Below are positions 11,111-22,701 of a stretch of DNA of 64,000 bases, piece after piece. Position 1 is the stretch's first letter; the number at the start of each line of letters is the position of its first letter. The translations under genes were made by a program, and so were the position numbers. The DNA comes from Lingula anatina (Eukaryota > Brachiopoda > Lingulata > Lingulida > Lingulidae): NCBI RefSeq assembly GCF_001039355.2, contig NW_019773562.1:1-64000 (forward strand), in the 5' to 3' direction. A model generated the notes under the pieces. The model ran no database searches. It worked only from the letters and a program-made list of their open reading frames with translations, and was not told where the DNA came from.

Positions 11111-13100
11111 ACGAAATTCTGAGAATTATCTTCAACTACAGACATTTCTGGGAATATCTAGTGAAAAATCAATCTGTGGGCCTGGCAGAGGGTAGGGTAG
11201 GAGAAGGTTGACCGATTTAATAGTTTGTAGAACGCGTGTTTAACACGTGCATATCGTTTAGCTCTAACTTCTAACTTGTTTTCATCATACACTGTATCAA
11301 CACTGTACACGTTTTGCGTGTCTGGTATTACGACCTAGGTCGGTGAACAATCGGCCTCTTGTAGACAACGAGCCGGTAAATGTTTAAAAGCAATGTGCAA
11401 TTTAAATGTTGCAACATGGAATGCCTTTTAAAGGTAATCTAGTAGCAAGTGTTTGATTGCAACCCAATCAATACACAATTTATGTAGACAAATGTTCATA
11501 AACACAACGAAGCTCTCTCTGTTTTTGCTCTAAAGTAAATACGATTAAGTTCATACGACTGAAAATTGTTATTCGTAAATAATACAAAAAATTAATATGA
11601 TGCTAAGTATCAAAATGAGACATGATCAAAAACAACATTAAGTTATCGCACATGCGTTCCCCATACAAAGTAGAAAATCTTGGCGAAAGAGAAAGACAAT
11701 GGCTGCATCTCCTGCAACCAATAAATAATAATGATAAATCACAAAAACGAACTAGTGCTTAACGACTTTTTTTTATTTATAACGATCACGGCATTAGCCT
11801 TTTTTCTACTTTGATCATTAGTATACATGTTCTTAAACCAGATATCAACTAGCAGTTTTTTTATTGTATTCGTAACATGTCCTAGATAAAACACCTATAT
11901 CCTAAATTACACAAGTGTCTGTTTGCGACAGAGACAGGGGGGTTTAGAGATGGATAGCAGGAAAGAAAGGGATGAGCGAGCTTGGGCAAGTACGAGTATG
12001 GTAGAGACGAACTGCATGTATGCTCACGCAATATTCCCATCATTTGAAATAGTCATCTTTGATAAAAGCGCAATGAAAATAAACATCTTTACAGCACAAA
12101 CTCAATTTAAGTTGCTCTATTCACCTCAAACGCTCTTCTGCACATACGTGGCCAAGAGTTAATCATGGGACCTTAATCGTCAATTTTGCTGCCAGATAGT
12201 GATTGGTTTCCGATCAGGAAACTTTGCCTGATCAACGACTAGGGTGATAGCTGCAATCTAGTGCCTGCGTTTGATTTTTCTTCATTTTGTTTAGGAGTTT
12301 TGGGATACTTATTATGATTTTCCATCAAACAAAGGCATTTAGTCCCCTCTTTATTCATAAAATCATAAGTAAACCTTTCAAGAAATCCCTGGCACCACAT
12401 CGTAGTTCTCATTTTTGTGATTAAATCGGCGACAAAACAGTGTTGTCATCTGTTAAGGTGAGCGAAATTTGTTGGAAAGTAATGTTACAGTTTTAACCCC
12501 TAAAACGCCACTGTTATGTCATCAGCTCGAATTAACAATATCTCCTGGATGCTAGAACCAATCTTCTTACCATTCGACTTTTATCGGCCACACTCTCCCC
12601 GCTTCGCTATTTTGAGTTTAAAAAAACGCGATGAAAAAATATATTATTATTAACGTGTTCACGCAGAAGTGAATGCTTAAACACCGTAAAACTGATTCGT
12701 AAAAGCTCGCACCCAAATCGACCGAAATTTTCCGATTATATGACCAAAATATAAAAAAAAATTGCAGAGAGTGATTTTAATAAGTATTTTAATTTATGAT
12801 CATTGCGTTCTGCGTGGAAAACAAATCATAGGAAAGGAAGGGTATGTGAAATATGAATTGCACTGCGTTAAAGTGATACATGTATTTATAAGCGTGACGA
12901 TCTACCGGGCACTAGGCCCCAAAACACAAACACTCGACATCAGTCCCAAACACGTGACGACGTTTTTAACCAAGCGGTCGACATCGTACGTTGGACATCA
13001 AATCTAAGATAAGACTTTTGATTTTGTAACCACGATGACTTTTCGAAAAAACTAAAAAATAAGCCTTAGACAACCAACCAAGTGAGAAGTTTTTGACGAG

Positions 13101-13108
13101 TATAAATA
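13101..13108 (+). promoter_or_regulatory. TATA box of SLC6 gene B (predicted)
   Basis: The sequence tataaata lies 61 bp upstream of the putative start exon of gene B. A TATA-directed start about 30 bp downstream would fall in the ctctcatcacacg stretch near 13128-13140, giving a 5' leader of about 35 nt. This is inferred from spacing only. Confidence 0.5.
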
Positions 13109-13168
13109 CCTAGGATAGCCGTACTTTCTCTCATCACACGAAAACGGACACCAGATAAAGTGAAGAAA

Positions 13169-13183
13169 ATGCAGGAAGAAATG
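13169..13183 (+). CDS. putative first coding micro-exon of gene B (MQEEM)
   Basis: ATG CAG GAA GAA ATG is followed directly by gtacgt. It has the same 15-nt length and phase as the proposed first exon of gene C and lies just downstream of a TATA box. Splicing to 15331 keeps the frame, with no stop between. The intron of 2.1 kb holds two MITE-like elements and a tandem repeat. Without transcript data this start remains inferential. Confidence 0.5.
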
Positions 13184-16100
13184 GTACGTTACTAACTTTC
13201 TTTCTTATAGTAAAATATACATTGCATGTAACGAAAAAATTTAAAGTGATGTGATTTAGATTTATCTTTTTGTTTAATCCTTTGACTACATGTGACTTTT
13301 GAAATTATTCTCTACAAAAGCATTTCAAAATGTTTGTGTCATCATTTTGATAATAATTTATAATCAAGCTAAAAGTTTTGAAAGAAATTATAGGTTTAAG
13401 GTACGAGTAGATCGGTCGTTACGTAATTTGACGCTCTGCGCAATTTCTGCGCATCGCACATCCTTACCATCCTTACGTGATATATGATTCTGACAATTTT
13501 GTAAAATAAATTTTCATTCTATGTGAAAAACAAACAGTTCTACCTTTTGTATTTAAACCATGTAATATTAAAGGTTTAAGGAAGATCAGTCGTTACGTAA
13601 TGTAACGCTGTGCGCAAATCCTGTGCATCGTCAATCCTTGCCAACGTCGTAATGGTTGATTTTGTCAATTTTGTGAAATAAAACCTCTTTCCGTGTGAAA
13701 CAAACACCATTGTGTCTTTGGATTTAGCCCGTGTAATATTAAAAGCTTAACGAGTGTGTTCCATGTGAAAAATGTTGAACGTACGTGTTGAACGAACATG
13801 GACATATAGGCCTACAGTACCTGCAGATTCACCATATCAATGCTGTAGTCGTGATTATTGCAAGCAGGGTCCTTCGAAGTGTGTTACGAGCCATATTTCA
13901 AAAACTCTGCCAATTAATCATTAGATATCATACAAGAGACAAATGATTTACTTTGGTATCTCACGCAAACACACAATATCAAACGACGATTTTTTTTATT
14001 TCGACGAAAGTCTTATTTCCGCTGGCTAAAAAAACTAGCACACGTGTTTTGCCCCATTTGAGCCAGCATTTGCGCCCGAAACATCAAAGAATTGCAAAGA
14101 AATGGGTATGCATTATATCTTATTACTTCAAGTAACAAGTCTTGTTCCTAATTTTATTTTAACACGATGTCATGAGGTAAATTTTTATGATATCAAAGTA
14201 ATTAAAAAGCACCCACTATATCATTGTTTTGCATGGGCACTAGTGCGTCACGCAGGGTCTAATGCACTTCAACTTGGCCTAGTTCGCTTATCTGATCATT
14301 TTTTTTTCCACACGCACCTTCACTGCAGGGGGTCTAGCAATTAAACCTCGAATCCAAAATCGATCCGTGTGGAGGCGGGGAGACCATTGAAGGATTAGGC
14401 GGTCTTGCTTTCATTTAGGGTCCGCCATATTCGACCCGCGGATCAGTAGATTCGAGGATCATCTCTTCTGAATGTGACCTTACTCAAAAAAGAAAATGTC
14501 GTTGACATATAAACCTAAAGTAGCATTAAATGTCAGTAAATTTACATGTTGAACATGAACTAATATAAATACATATTGTAACTTTATGTTTACATTGCCG
14601 GCGTATGTTTTTATTGATATCAGAACATAATCGTATTGACGCATGCGCAGTAGTATCTCTAAGCTGTGGAGTTCATCAGTTTAGTTGTGACTACTCAAGC
14701 ATACAGACGCGTAATATGGCTAGTGGTAGTGCTTGTTGTTGCACATAATTGACAAACACATTTTTCAAAGCAACTTCGACCGCCATTTACTTTCTAACTT
14801 CCTACTGCGCATGCGTCAAGGTATGAGAATGTCCTCCGAGCGTAGCCGAGAATTAATTACAGCTTTGGAAGTAACTCGCTCGCGCTGCCAGTAATTACGC
14901 CGCGGGGTATTCAGGGCACAGACCGTGATCACAAGATACCGCCAATAGATTTTTAGAAAATAGATTTTTCATGTGAACGGTCCCTAATTTTACGTTCGCG
15001 GGTTGATAATCCGATGCTCGAAGTCCTATTTCGTCTAAAAGACCTGACAATTTCTTTTCGTTATCTTTTTTTCATTTCTTTTTTCTTCTTCTTTTTTACT
15101 TTCATAAAGAATATTCATTTAAAAGATAGCATATTTATTCTGGTCAAATGTTACTTTCACCTTTTTATCCATTCAACATTGTCGGTTTATTCTTAGCCCC
15201 TAAACCATATTAATCCCACTTCTTTTTCTTATTTGTATATTTTAAATAAAGGAACGACCCCATGTACAATTGTGGACAAACATATCTTGTATCAATACTA
15301 ATTGATAGTCTTTACTTGTTATCCTTGAAGGCCGAAGCCTGCGTAGAAATGGGTTGTTTGGACTCAAAGACAGACTCCTTGAAAGACAACAAGCGTCGAA
15401 CCTGGGGAGGCAAGTTGGAATTCATTATTACATGTGTTGGCTATGCTGTTGGTCTGGGATCGGTATGGCGCTTTCCGTATCTGTGTTACAGGAACGGTGG
15501 AGGTAAGTTCAATCGGGGCCAAAAATCTCAATTTCTACAGCATATAAAAATCACGCTCCAAATGTATTAGACGAAGCTACATTCATTTGTTAGAATTCCG
15601 TTAACAATTCTATGATTTAATTAGTGACCTGATTGCCTAATAACAGGTTGCTTGCTTTTCAGGCGCGTTTTTGATACCATACTGCGTCAGTTTGCTCTTG
15701 GTTGGCCTTCCATTATTCTTCATGGAACTATGTTTTGGCCAGTTTGCCAGTCTTGGGCCTATCACTATTTGGAAAATAAGCCCCTTGTTCAAAGGTAAGA
15801 TTCATTTCCTCATTGATGTATTGATGTATAACTTAAATGTAAGCTTTTTGCATACTTAAAACGGGTAATTAGAAGATTACATCCGATACTTAAATTTTCG
15901 TCTCTTATGCTTTAAATGTAGGTATTGGCTATGGGATGATGATGATTTCTTTGTTCATCGCACTTTACTACAACGTAATAATTGCCTACATCCTTCACTA
16001 CCTCTTCGCCTCAATGACGGCTAATTTGCCGTGGTCTGCTTGTGGGAATACATGGAATACTGACGCTTGTTTAGTAGGTAAGCAAATATATTGTTTCGCA

Positions 16101-19100
16101 GCAAATATACTGTTTCGTTTAAGATAATAATAATAATAATAATAATAATAGATAAAAATAGCGAAGACAATATTTTGACCATTTTTGCATCCATTAAACA
16201 GAACATCATGGTTGGCACTTTTTCACTTTATAATGAATCTCACTGTTTCAGTTCTAACATGATCGAATATATTTGTGTAATCCTTTCAGCTTAAAACACA
16301 TTCGTTCTGTTTTCAGTCAATTCATAAGAACGGTATAAATGAACATTTGTTTACTATTTGCTTCAAAGCTGGTGAAGGCACTAGTATACGGACAAACAAC
16401 ACCAACTTAATCAATAGAATAACGCTTCTGAATACTACCGATACTACCGAGGTCATCGCCACTTCACCAAGCGAGGAGTATTTCTAGTAAGATAATCTTT
16501 CCATGAAGATTGATCAGTACCTTTCGGAAAGTCTGCATCTTGCTGCTTTTGGCGCAAGAAAAGTTTTAAATGCAAAACATTGTATATATGCACGAAAGAA
16601 GAGTCAACTTAGAAAGAGTCAACTTAAAATTAAGATTGTTTTATCAGTATATGAATAGTTATTAATTTTAAAATATGAATAGTTATTAATTAACTGTAGA
16701 TTGTTTGACTGCTTTAATCGACGCTATGGTGTACATGTAGTTTAATAATTGTAGCCGTAAAGTCCTGGAGATGACTGATGGGATAGAGAATTCAGGGGGT
16801 CTCAAATGGGACCTTTCCCTGTGTCTTCTGCTGGCCTGGTTGATTGTGTTCCTGGTCTTGATTAAGGGTATAAAGTCCCTGGGGAAGGTGAGCAAAATGG
16901 CAGCAAATTAACGCATGTCCTTCCAACTTTCTGTCGATCCATTTTCTTAGCTTGTGTTACGTGGTGCAGAAGCGGGTTCTAAAATTTATTTGTTACCAAG
17001 CACTTATTAGCAAAACATAATAGAAACAAATTATACATGTATACATCATGTACCTCGCCTTTTTCCAGGCATCCTACTTATTCTTGCGTTAAAAATACTT
17101 ACGTTTTTGAGATCCATATATAACTTTTTAAACAAAGCGAGCCATGCTAAGCCTTAAAGACAAATGAACGTATATGTAGGTACCTGTTAATGTCAGTTTT
17201 TTAAGTTGCCAAAAACAAAGATACACTTAATATATTTATCCTTTACAGGCTGTTTATTTTACTGCCCTTTTCCCTCATGTCATCTTGGCCATTCTCCTTG
17301 TACGTGGTGTTTTACTGGAAGGATCCGCAGAAGGCATTAAATATTATCTGACGCCTGATTTTACTCGACTTCTAGACTCTGAGGTAATCATGTTTTCACT
17401 TCTTTTATTCTTAGAATTCTATTCTATGGTGATGTTGTCTTTGGTCGTTTTAATGACTTTTGTGTGAAGGTTATGATTGCTTTAGTTTCTACTGTTTTCA
17501 ATGTCAGGTGTGGAGTGACGCAGTCGTTCAGAATTTTTATTCACTCAGCGTATCTTTGGGAGGCCTGATAGCGATGTCAAGCTACAACAAGTTCCACAAC
17601 AACTGTTTCAGGTAAACTGGGCTGTTAAACAAATTCTTACTATTCAATATCTGTTTACAATTGAATTATGCCTGTTTTGTGGTTTGAAACTTCTTTTAAA
17701 GCTTAAATAAGGAAAAATTGAATGAGCATCGATAAACATCTAACTTAGACATATTATGTTTAATATGCATTTTTGTTAAGACAATAATTTGTTAGTAATG
17801 AAGCACGATCTCAACGTACGGCAAGCACTAAAGCATTATAAATGTTGGCTTACTTTAAATTTATCTGTAAGATCTAACAATGTATAATACAATGCAAATA
17901 CATGGCACGATTATTCCTAGGGACGCACTAATTTGTTCCCTTATGAACTGCGGGACTAGCGTTTATGCTGGATTGGTCATCTTCTCCGTGCTTGGCTACA
18001 TGGCGCATATATCTGGGAAAGATGTGGCTGATGTTGCTAGTCAGGGTACGTGTGTTTGTATGTCAAGTTCAGGTTTTCACAACATCAAGTACTTGAAACA
18101 GGACTAAAAAGCATGCACGATATGACGCGTGCATGCATAAATGATAAAATAAAATGCTCATAATGATAAATGTTACCTTGTCGTTGGTGTTGGTCAAATT
18201 ACCCTTTTCAGAAAAGAAAAAATGTAAATTTTCCCATTCAGTGACTTGTGGCATTCTCACTTGGAGTAAACTTAAGATAACACAGTGCTTTCGTTATTTC
18301 AGGCCCTGGTCTTGCCTTCATCGTGTATCCAGAGGCCATATCCCAGATGCCGTTACCGACTCTGTGGGCCATTCTGTTCTTCTCCATGATGCTGTTACTG
18401 GGATTCAGCGCACAGTTTTCCATGGCAGAGACCGTTTTGAGCAGTATAATGGACGAATATCCACATATTCTACGTGTTAGTAAATGGAGGGAAACCATCA
18501 TGAGGGGCGTCGTGTGCGGAGTGTGTTTTCTACTCGGCCTGCCGATGTGTGCAAGGGTTAGTTTTTTTTGTAGGATCTTTTCAGGTCGTATAGGTATTTG
18601 AAATCTCAAAACGATTATATTGATCTGTTTACGTTATTTGCTATAGAAAGAAATCATATGTCACTTCTCGCCACAAAAATCCCAGATGTGCTATCCCCGG
18701 CCGTGTATTAAGTGACAGTTATGCTACCCCCGGCCGTGTATTAAATGACAGTTATGCCACTAACATATTAAATCCTAAACAAATTTTATTGAAATCATAT
18801 ATAGTTTTAAAATATTCCGAAACTAACAAGGAAAGTGTAGCACATTGCATTTAATTTTCGTATGGTTTCAGGGTGGCCACTATCTGTTAGACCTAATGGA
18901 CCACAGTGTTGGAGGTTTCCCGTTGTTGTTTGTTAGTTTATTTGAATGCGTAGTTCTACAATGGGTCTATGGTAAGTAAGGGGTATTTTTTCTTGTTTTA
19001 GTCGGTAACCTGCTGTTTGATAGTGTTCAAGATTAAAGGCATTCAATATCTTTTACTATATGAGTATTTTATTTCATCTTGTATAAAGCACCTAAATACA

Positions 19101-20536
19101 GAAAAATTAATGACAGAAGTGTTTGGTCAGTTGCACCAATAGCTTGATTTCCCGGATTTTCTTCGGAGACTTTAGCTATCTGCTAGAGTAATCAGTATAG
19201 GGGGCACTGTGATCTGGTTAACAGTTAATGCTGATTTCTGGAAAGCGAAGCACGACGTTATGATAACGTCAAGATACCTTACTACGTAATGACAGTGCGT
19301 GCGTCAGTTATTTGTTTAATCTGATATAGAAATTATATGATTAGTACTGAAGTAACACGTCTACCGACACATATTGGGAGAAATTGTTGTTAAAATCATG
19401 AAGCGAATATGTACGCTATAATAAATTAATTTCTTTTCATCGTTACCTACATGTATGCATTTTTTTTTCACTCCAGGATGGTCCAGGTTTTCTGAAGATG
19501 TGAAAATAATGCTTGGCAAGAAGCCTGGTATCTACTTTCGGATCACTTGGTGTTGTTTATCTCCACTTCTTATGTTGGTAAGTGAACACTGGTAATAAAA
19601 CCATAACCGTTGAATGTGAGATGCAAATGCTGTTTTTTGTTTTTTTTTTTTTTTTTTTTTTATTTCCAATATTGCAAAGATGAAAAACCGTAATTGAAAT
19701 TGGCCTTTTCTTTCCTAGCCGAAGGTTTGTCTTACCTACATGTATAATTACATGTACAAGTGCATTCTTTTGCAGGCTGTCATTGTATTCAAATTTATCC
19801 AGCTGAAGCCATACATGTACCATGGCTATACATTCCCTGTATGGGCTCAGGCCATAGGGTGGCTTATTGCCTTGACCCCCGTCGCCCTCATCCCTGCCTG
19901 GTTCCTGGGAAGATACTGCTACGATGGCGGCTTCCAGGTTGGTGGCGATTGTTGATAACGAAAGCAACTACGCCTTGTTCACACTAATGTTAAAATATTT
20001 TGTATTTTCAGTGAAGCTATTGGCATCTATAAGTCGGAAACGACATTGTCTCATTTAGTGGATTGAATATCGCCCCATGCAGATACAGCTTTTAGATCTT
20101 ATCAGTTTCATTCGTGTCCATCTCTTTCTTGTTTTGCACTTGAGTTTCTACGCCTTATATTAACTTTGCGTAGGAAAATAAAATAAGATTTAAACAAGGG
20201 GCACTGTAAGTCTGGTAGACCGTCTTTCGTTTTCTCAGCCACGTGCTTTTCAAAATCTCTAGGTAAAGTAGTATACTGGTAAGTACTATTGTGATTTATT
20301 CCAGACCAAATATTCAAATGTGTGACCTCATCAGATTACTTCCATATAATAATACGCCAAAGTAACATGATGTATGATTTTAGGCCTTGAAAAGAGCTGG
20401 ATCACCGCAAGCTGCCTGGGGACCTGCAAGAGCAGACGATCGCGATGGGACAATATACGACACAAAATCCAAGGCAAAAAATCTCTATGGCAACGGTACG
20501 TCCAACCCTGCCTTTGACCAATATCCATGCCAGTAG
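13169..20536 (+). CDS. SLC6 sodium/chloride-dependent transporter B, glycine-transporter type (complete)
   Basis: Tandem paralogue of gene A. Coding exons: 13169-13183 (micro-exon MQEEM then donor gtacgt), 15331-15502, 15663-15794, 15922-16077, 16369-16486, 16755-16887, 17249-17383, 17508-17611, 17921-18045, 18303-18556, 18872-18971, 19477-19577, 19776-19937, 20384-20536. The sum is 1860 nt, 619 residues plus stop. The 5-codon first exon is inferred from its match in length, phase and sequence to gene C (MEAEN); an alternative start is ATG at 15349. TM1 reads [14 protein letters not shown], with Ser49 where the Na1-binding Asn is nearly invariant. The loop-2 disulfide pair ([10 protein letters not shown]), the TM6 Cl- ligands and TM7 NCGTSVYAG are present. 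TM8 has LLGFSAQF, with Ala at residue 400 of the Na2 site. The tail ends [10 protein letters not shown]. The frame is open throughout, but ion coupling may be altered. Convergent with gene C. Confidence 0.88.
13392..13745 (+). repeat. two tandem units of about 180 bp in intron 1 of gene B
   Basis: Unit 1 (about 13392-13571) and unit 2 (about 13572-13745) both run from aggtttaagg through a cgttacgtaa stretch and a tgcgcaa stretch to a gtaatatta end. They are clearly diverged, so the duplication is old. Each contains an aaataaa word. Confidence 0.65.
14346..14457. mobile_element. small MITE-like inverted-repeat element (family shared with 48289)
   Basis: The ends cctcgaatc and gattcgagg are inverted repeats. 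The centre, gattaggcggt then gctttcat then gtccgccat, matches the centre of the element at 48289-48443. Sits in intron 1 of gene B. Confidence 0.5.
14636..14819. mobile_element. MITE with 18-bp perfect terminal inverted repeats
   Basis: TTGACGCATGCGCAGTAG at the left end (14636-14653) is exactly mirrored by ctactgcgcatgcgtcaa at 14802-14819. The 184-bp element has no coding capacity. Target-site duplication is not clear; a TA may flank both sides. Lies in intron 1 of gene B. Confidence 0.75.
16127..16152. repeat. (ATA)n microsatellite in intron of gene B
   Basis: About nine ATA units after the TM3 exon. A shorter version stands at the same intron position of gene A (about 105-115). Confidence 0.9.
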
Positions 20537-21387
20537 CAGTCCAAAAAATTAATAGAACAGTGGAATGGATGTATGTTTCACTGTTTCATATGTGAACTGC
20601 AGAGTTTGTGGATTAAAAAAAGAAATTAAAATACTTTATTCTTTATAAAATCAGGGCATTTTGCCCCACCTGGAACTGTTGTTTTGTTCATTAAAAAAGG
20701 CACACATGCGGGAGGTCTTTAAGATAAGAATGGCGACTTTTTGAACCTTGATAATGTTTGTTGTTTAAAAGACTATCGAACGCCTACTAGTGAAAATTAA
20801 TATACAGTAATTGCTCGATACTTTCAGTGGGCAAAAATTATCAAAGTTTCAGATTAGTAATATTATAATCGCAAATATTATATTTCTGTACAGCTTTTGT
20901 TATGTTTTTACTACAGATAACAGAATTATAGAGTAGGCATCTTTCTAATTATGTTGCCAACACTCAAGAGAAATGTTCTAATTATAAGAAAATAAAGACT
21001 TAAAAAATGCAGTAGTTGTAAAATTTGACCCCCCCCCCTCCAGTAAAAAGATCGAGTAATTTCGTGGTTCACAGTGATATAAAACTCAAAACGTTACATA
21101 CAGTCTGTCATAGACATTTTTATAATGAATGTAAAATTTGGACATAAGCTTACGACCATTGACTCCTAACGCTAAGATATATTTAGATAATGACAAGTTA
21201 GTGTTCTTTCTATGGAAAAGAAAATAAAGAATTCATATCTATGCTACAGAGAAAGATATCTATGAAATGAGCTAGAACAAACAATTTTAAAAGACAAAGT
21301 ATCGTTTAACATGCAGAACATTTTGTTTACATTCCCAGTAGCTTCAATCCAATCCAAGATGCACACATACATGTATGACCAAATAGA

Positions 21388-21968
21388 CACGGTGGGGTGA
21401 GTCCAGTCCATAAGAGGGGTGTTGGTCGGGTTGATTTCATTCCATAGGAGGGGTGTCAGGTGGGGTGTGTCCATTTTATATTAGGGGTGTCAGGTAGAGA
21501 GAGTCCATTCCATGCAAGGGGTGTCGGGAGGAGCAAGTCTATTACATTGGAGGGGTGACAGGTGGGACAAGTCCATTCCATTCGAGGGGTGTCAGGTGGG
21601 TCGAGTCCATTACAATGGAGGGTAGACAGGTGAGTAGACTCCATTTCATTTAAGGGGTGACAGGTTGGTCGAGTCCATTCCATTCGAGGGGTGTCAGGTG
21701 GGGCGAGTCTATTACATTTAAGGGGTGACTGGTGGGACAAGTCCATTCCATTCAGGGGGTGTCAGGTGGGGCGAATCCATTACATTGGAGGGGAAGACAG
21801 GTGATTCGACTCCATTAAATTTAAGGGGTGACAGATTGGTCGAGTCCAATCAGTGGGAGGGGGGAGTCAGGTGGGGAAAGCCCATTCCCTTGGAGGGGTC
21901 TCAGGTGGGGCGAGTCTATTCCATTTACGGGGTGGATAAGGTAGGGCTTTTCCAATCAGTGGTAGGGG
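21388..21968 (+). repeat. minisatellite, about 36-bp imperfect unit, about 16 copies
   Basis: Units follow the pattern ggggtgtcaggtggggcgag then tccattccattcgag, with many substitutions. There are recurrent alternative words (tgacaggtgggacaa; agacaggtgattcgac) that suggest higher-order alternation of unit types. Open frames across it on either strand are repeat translations. Confidence 0.85.
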
Positions 21969-22499
21969 GAAAATTTAAAGGGTTTTAAATTTACCCATTT
22001 CGCAATTAAATCACACAGGTTTTAATGCACTTTATAAATGTATTAAGTTTAAATTTGTTCACTGAAATGCGCAAATGAAGCAGAAATATACTTCTAATAC
22101 ATTATTTCTAATTATCTCAATTTGGACTTTCTGAAAACCCACAAATTCTTTCCTTATAATTATTATAGTTTTGATCACGTGATATTTTAGTACTCTCGGC
22201 AATTAATTGCAGATTTACATTTTTGTCTCGTGGCCAATTACTTAATGAAAATTTTGTGTTAATTCTCATTACGGTTTGGCATTAATAAAAGCGGCCTGAA
22301 CTGGTCAAATATCAATCAGCCTTTATACTATTTGTAAAGATACTTTACTAATACGATCATATACTACGCGATATGGAGGAGATATGAATTGAAAGTTATA
22401 CAAGTTTGATCTATAAACGTATGGTGTTGGGAACTGTTTTGGATTTTTATTCTGTGTTTTTAAACAGCTTATTTACTCAAATTCCAAAATCGCCAATCA

Positions 22500-22500
<1 letters not shown>

Positions 22501-22547
<47 letters not shown>
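22501..22547 (+). repeat. poly(A) tract of about 47 bp
   Basis: An uninterrupted A run. It could be a retroposed tail, but no element body could be identified upstream. Confidence 0.9.
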
Positions 22548-22548
<1 letters not shown>

Positions 22549-22701
22549 AAGGACATTATTTACAGATCGGAGTAAGCATATCGAATTTGTAAGTTCTCAA
22601 ACACGAAATAATAAAACTCATTTCATCTTATCATTATTTATATCTTTATCATCATAATTTCATAACAAAATGAAAATAAAACGTCTTATTACAAAATTTA
22701 T

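Larger units (their letters stand above)
5847..13100. other. intergenic region between SLC6 genes A and B, no gene recognised
   Basis: About 7.2 kb follow the stop codon of A. Open frames here are short and show no recognisable family. One weak exon-like stretch at about 8508-8652 follows a T tract and an AG, but it could not be linked to other exons. Repeats in this stretch are listed separately. Non-repeat parts hold nothing I can name. Confidence 0.6.
20537..22701. other. intergenic region downstream of gene B
   Basis: No coding exon was recognised. It contains the 3' flank of B (an aataaa at about 20990 is a possible distal poly(A) signal), a C tract near 21032, a minisatellite (21388-21968) and an A tract (22501-22547). 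Confidence 0.6.

Noticed and set aside
15262-15330. N-terminal extension of gene B from ATG at 15262
   Set aside because: The hydrophobic extension has no counterpart in gene C. The acceptor-like ccttgaag before 15331 and the matching micro-exons argue that this is intron.
19557-19967. 136-residue minus-strand open frame
   Set aside because: It is the antisense shadow of the last SLC6 gene B exons and crosses a T tract. Similar antisense frames over 3343-3633 and 18238-18609 mirror the TM8 exon.
21244-21988. Pro/Thr-rich repeat proteins on either strand
   Set aside because: They are read-through of the minisatellite units, with no splice or start context.
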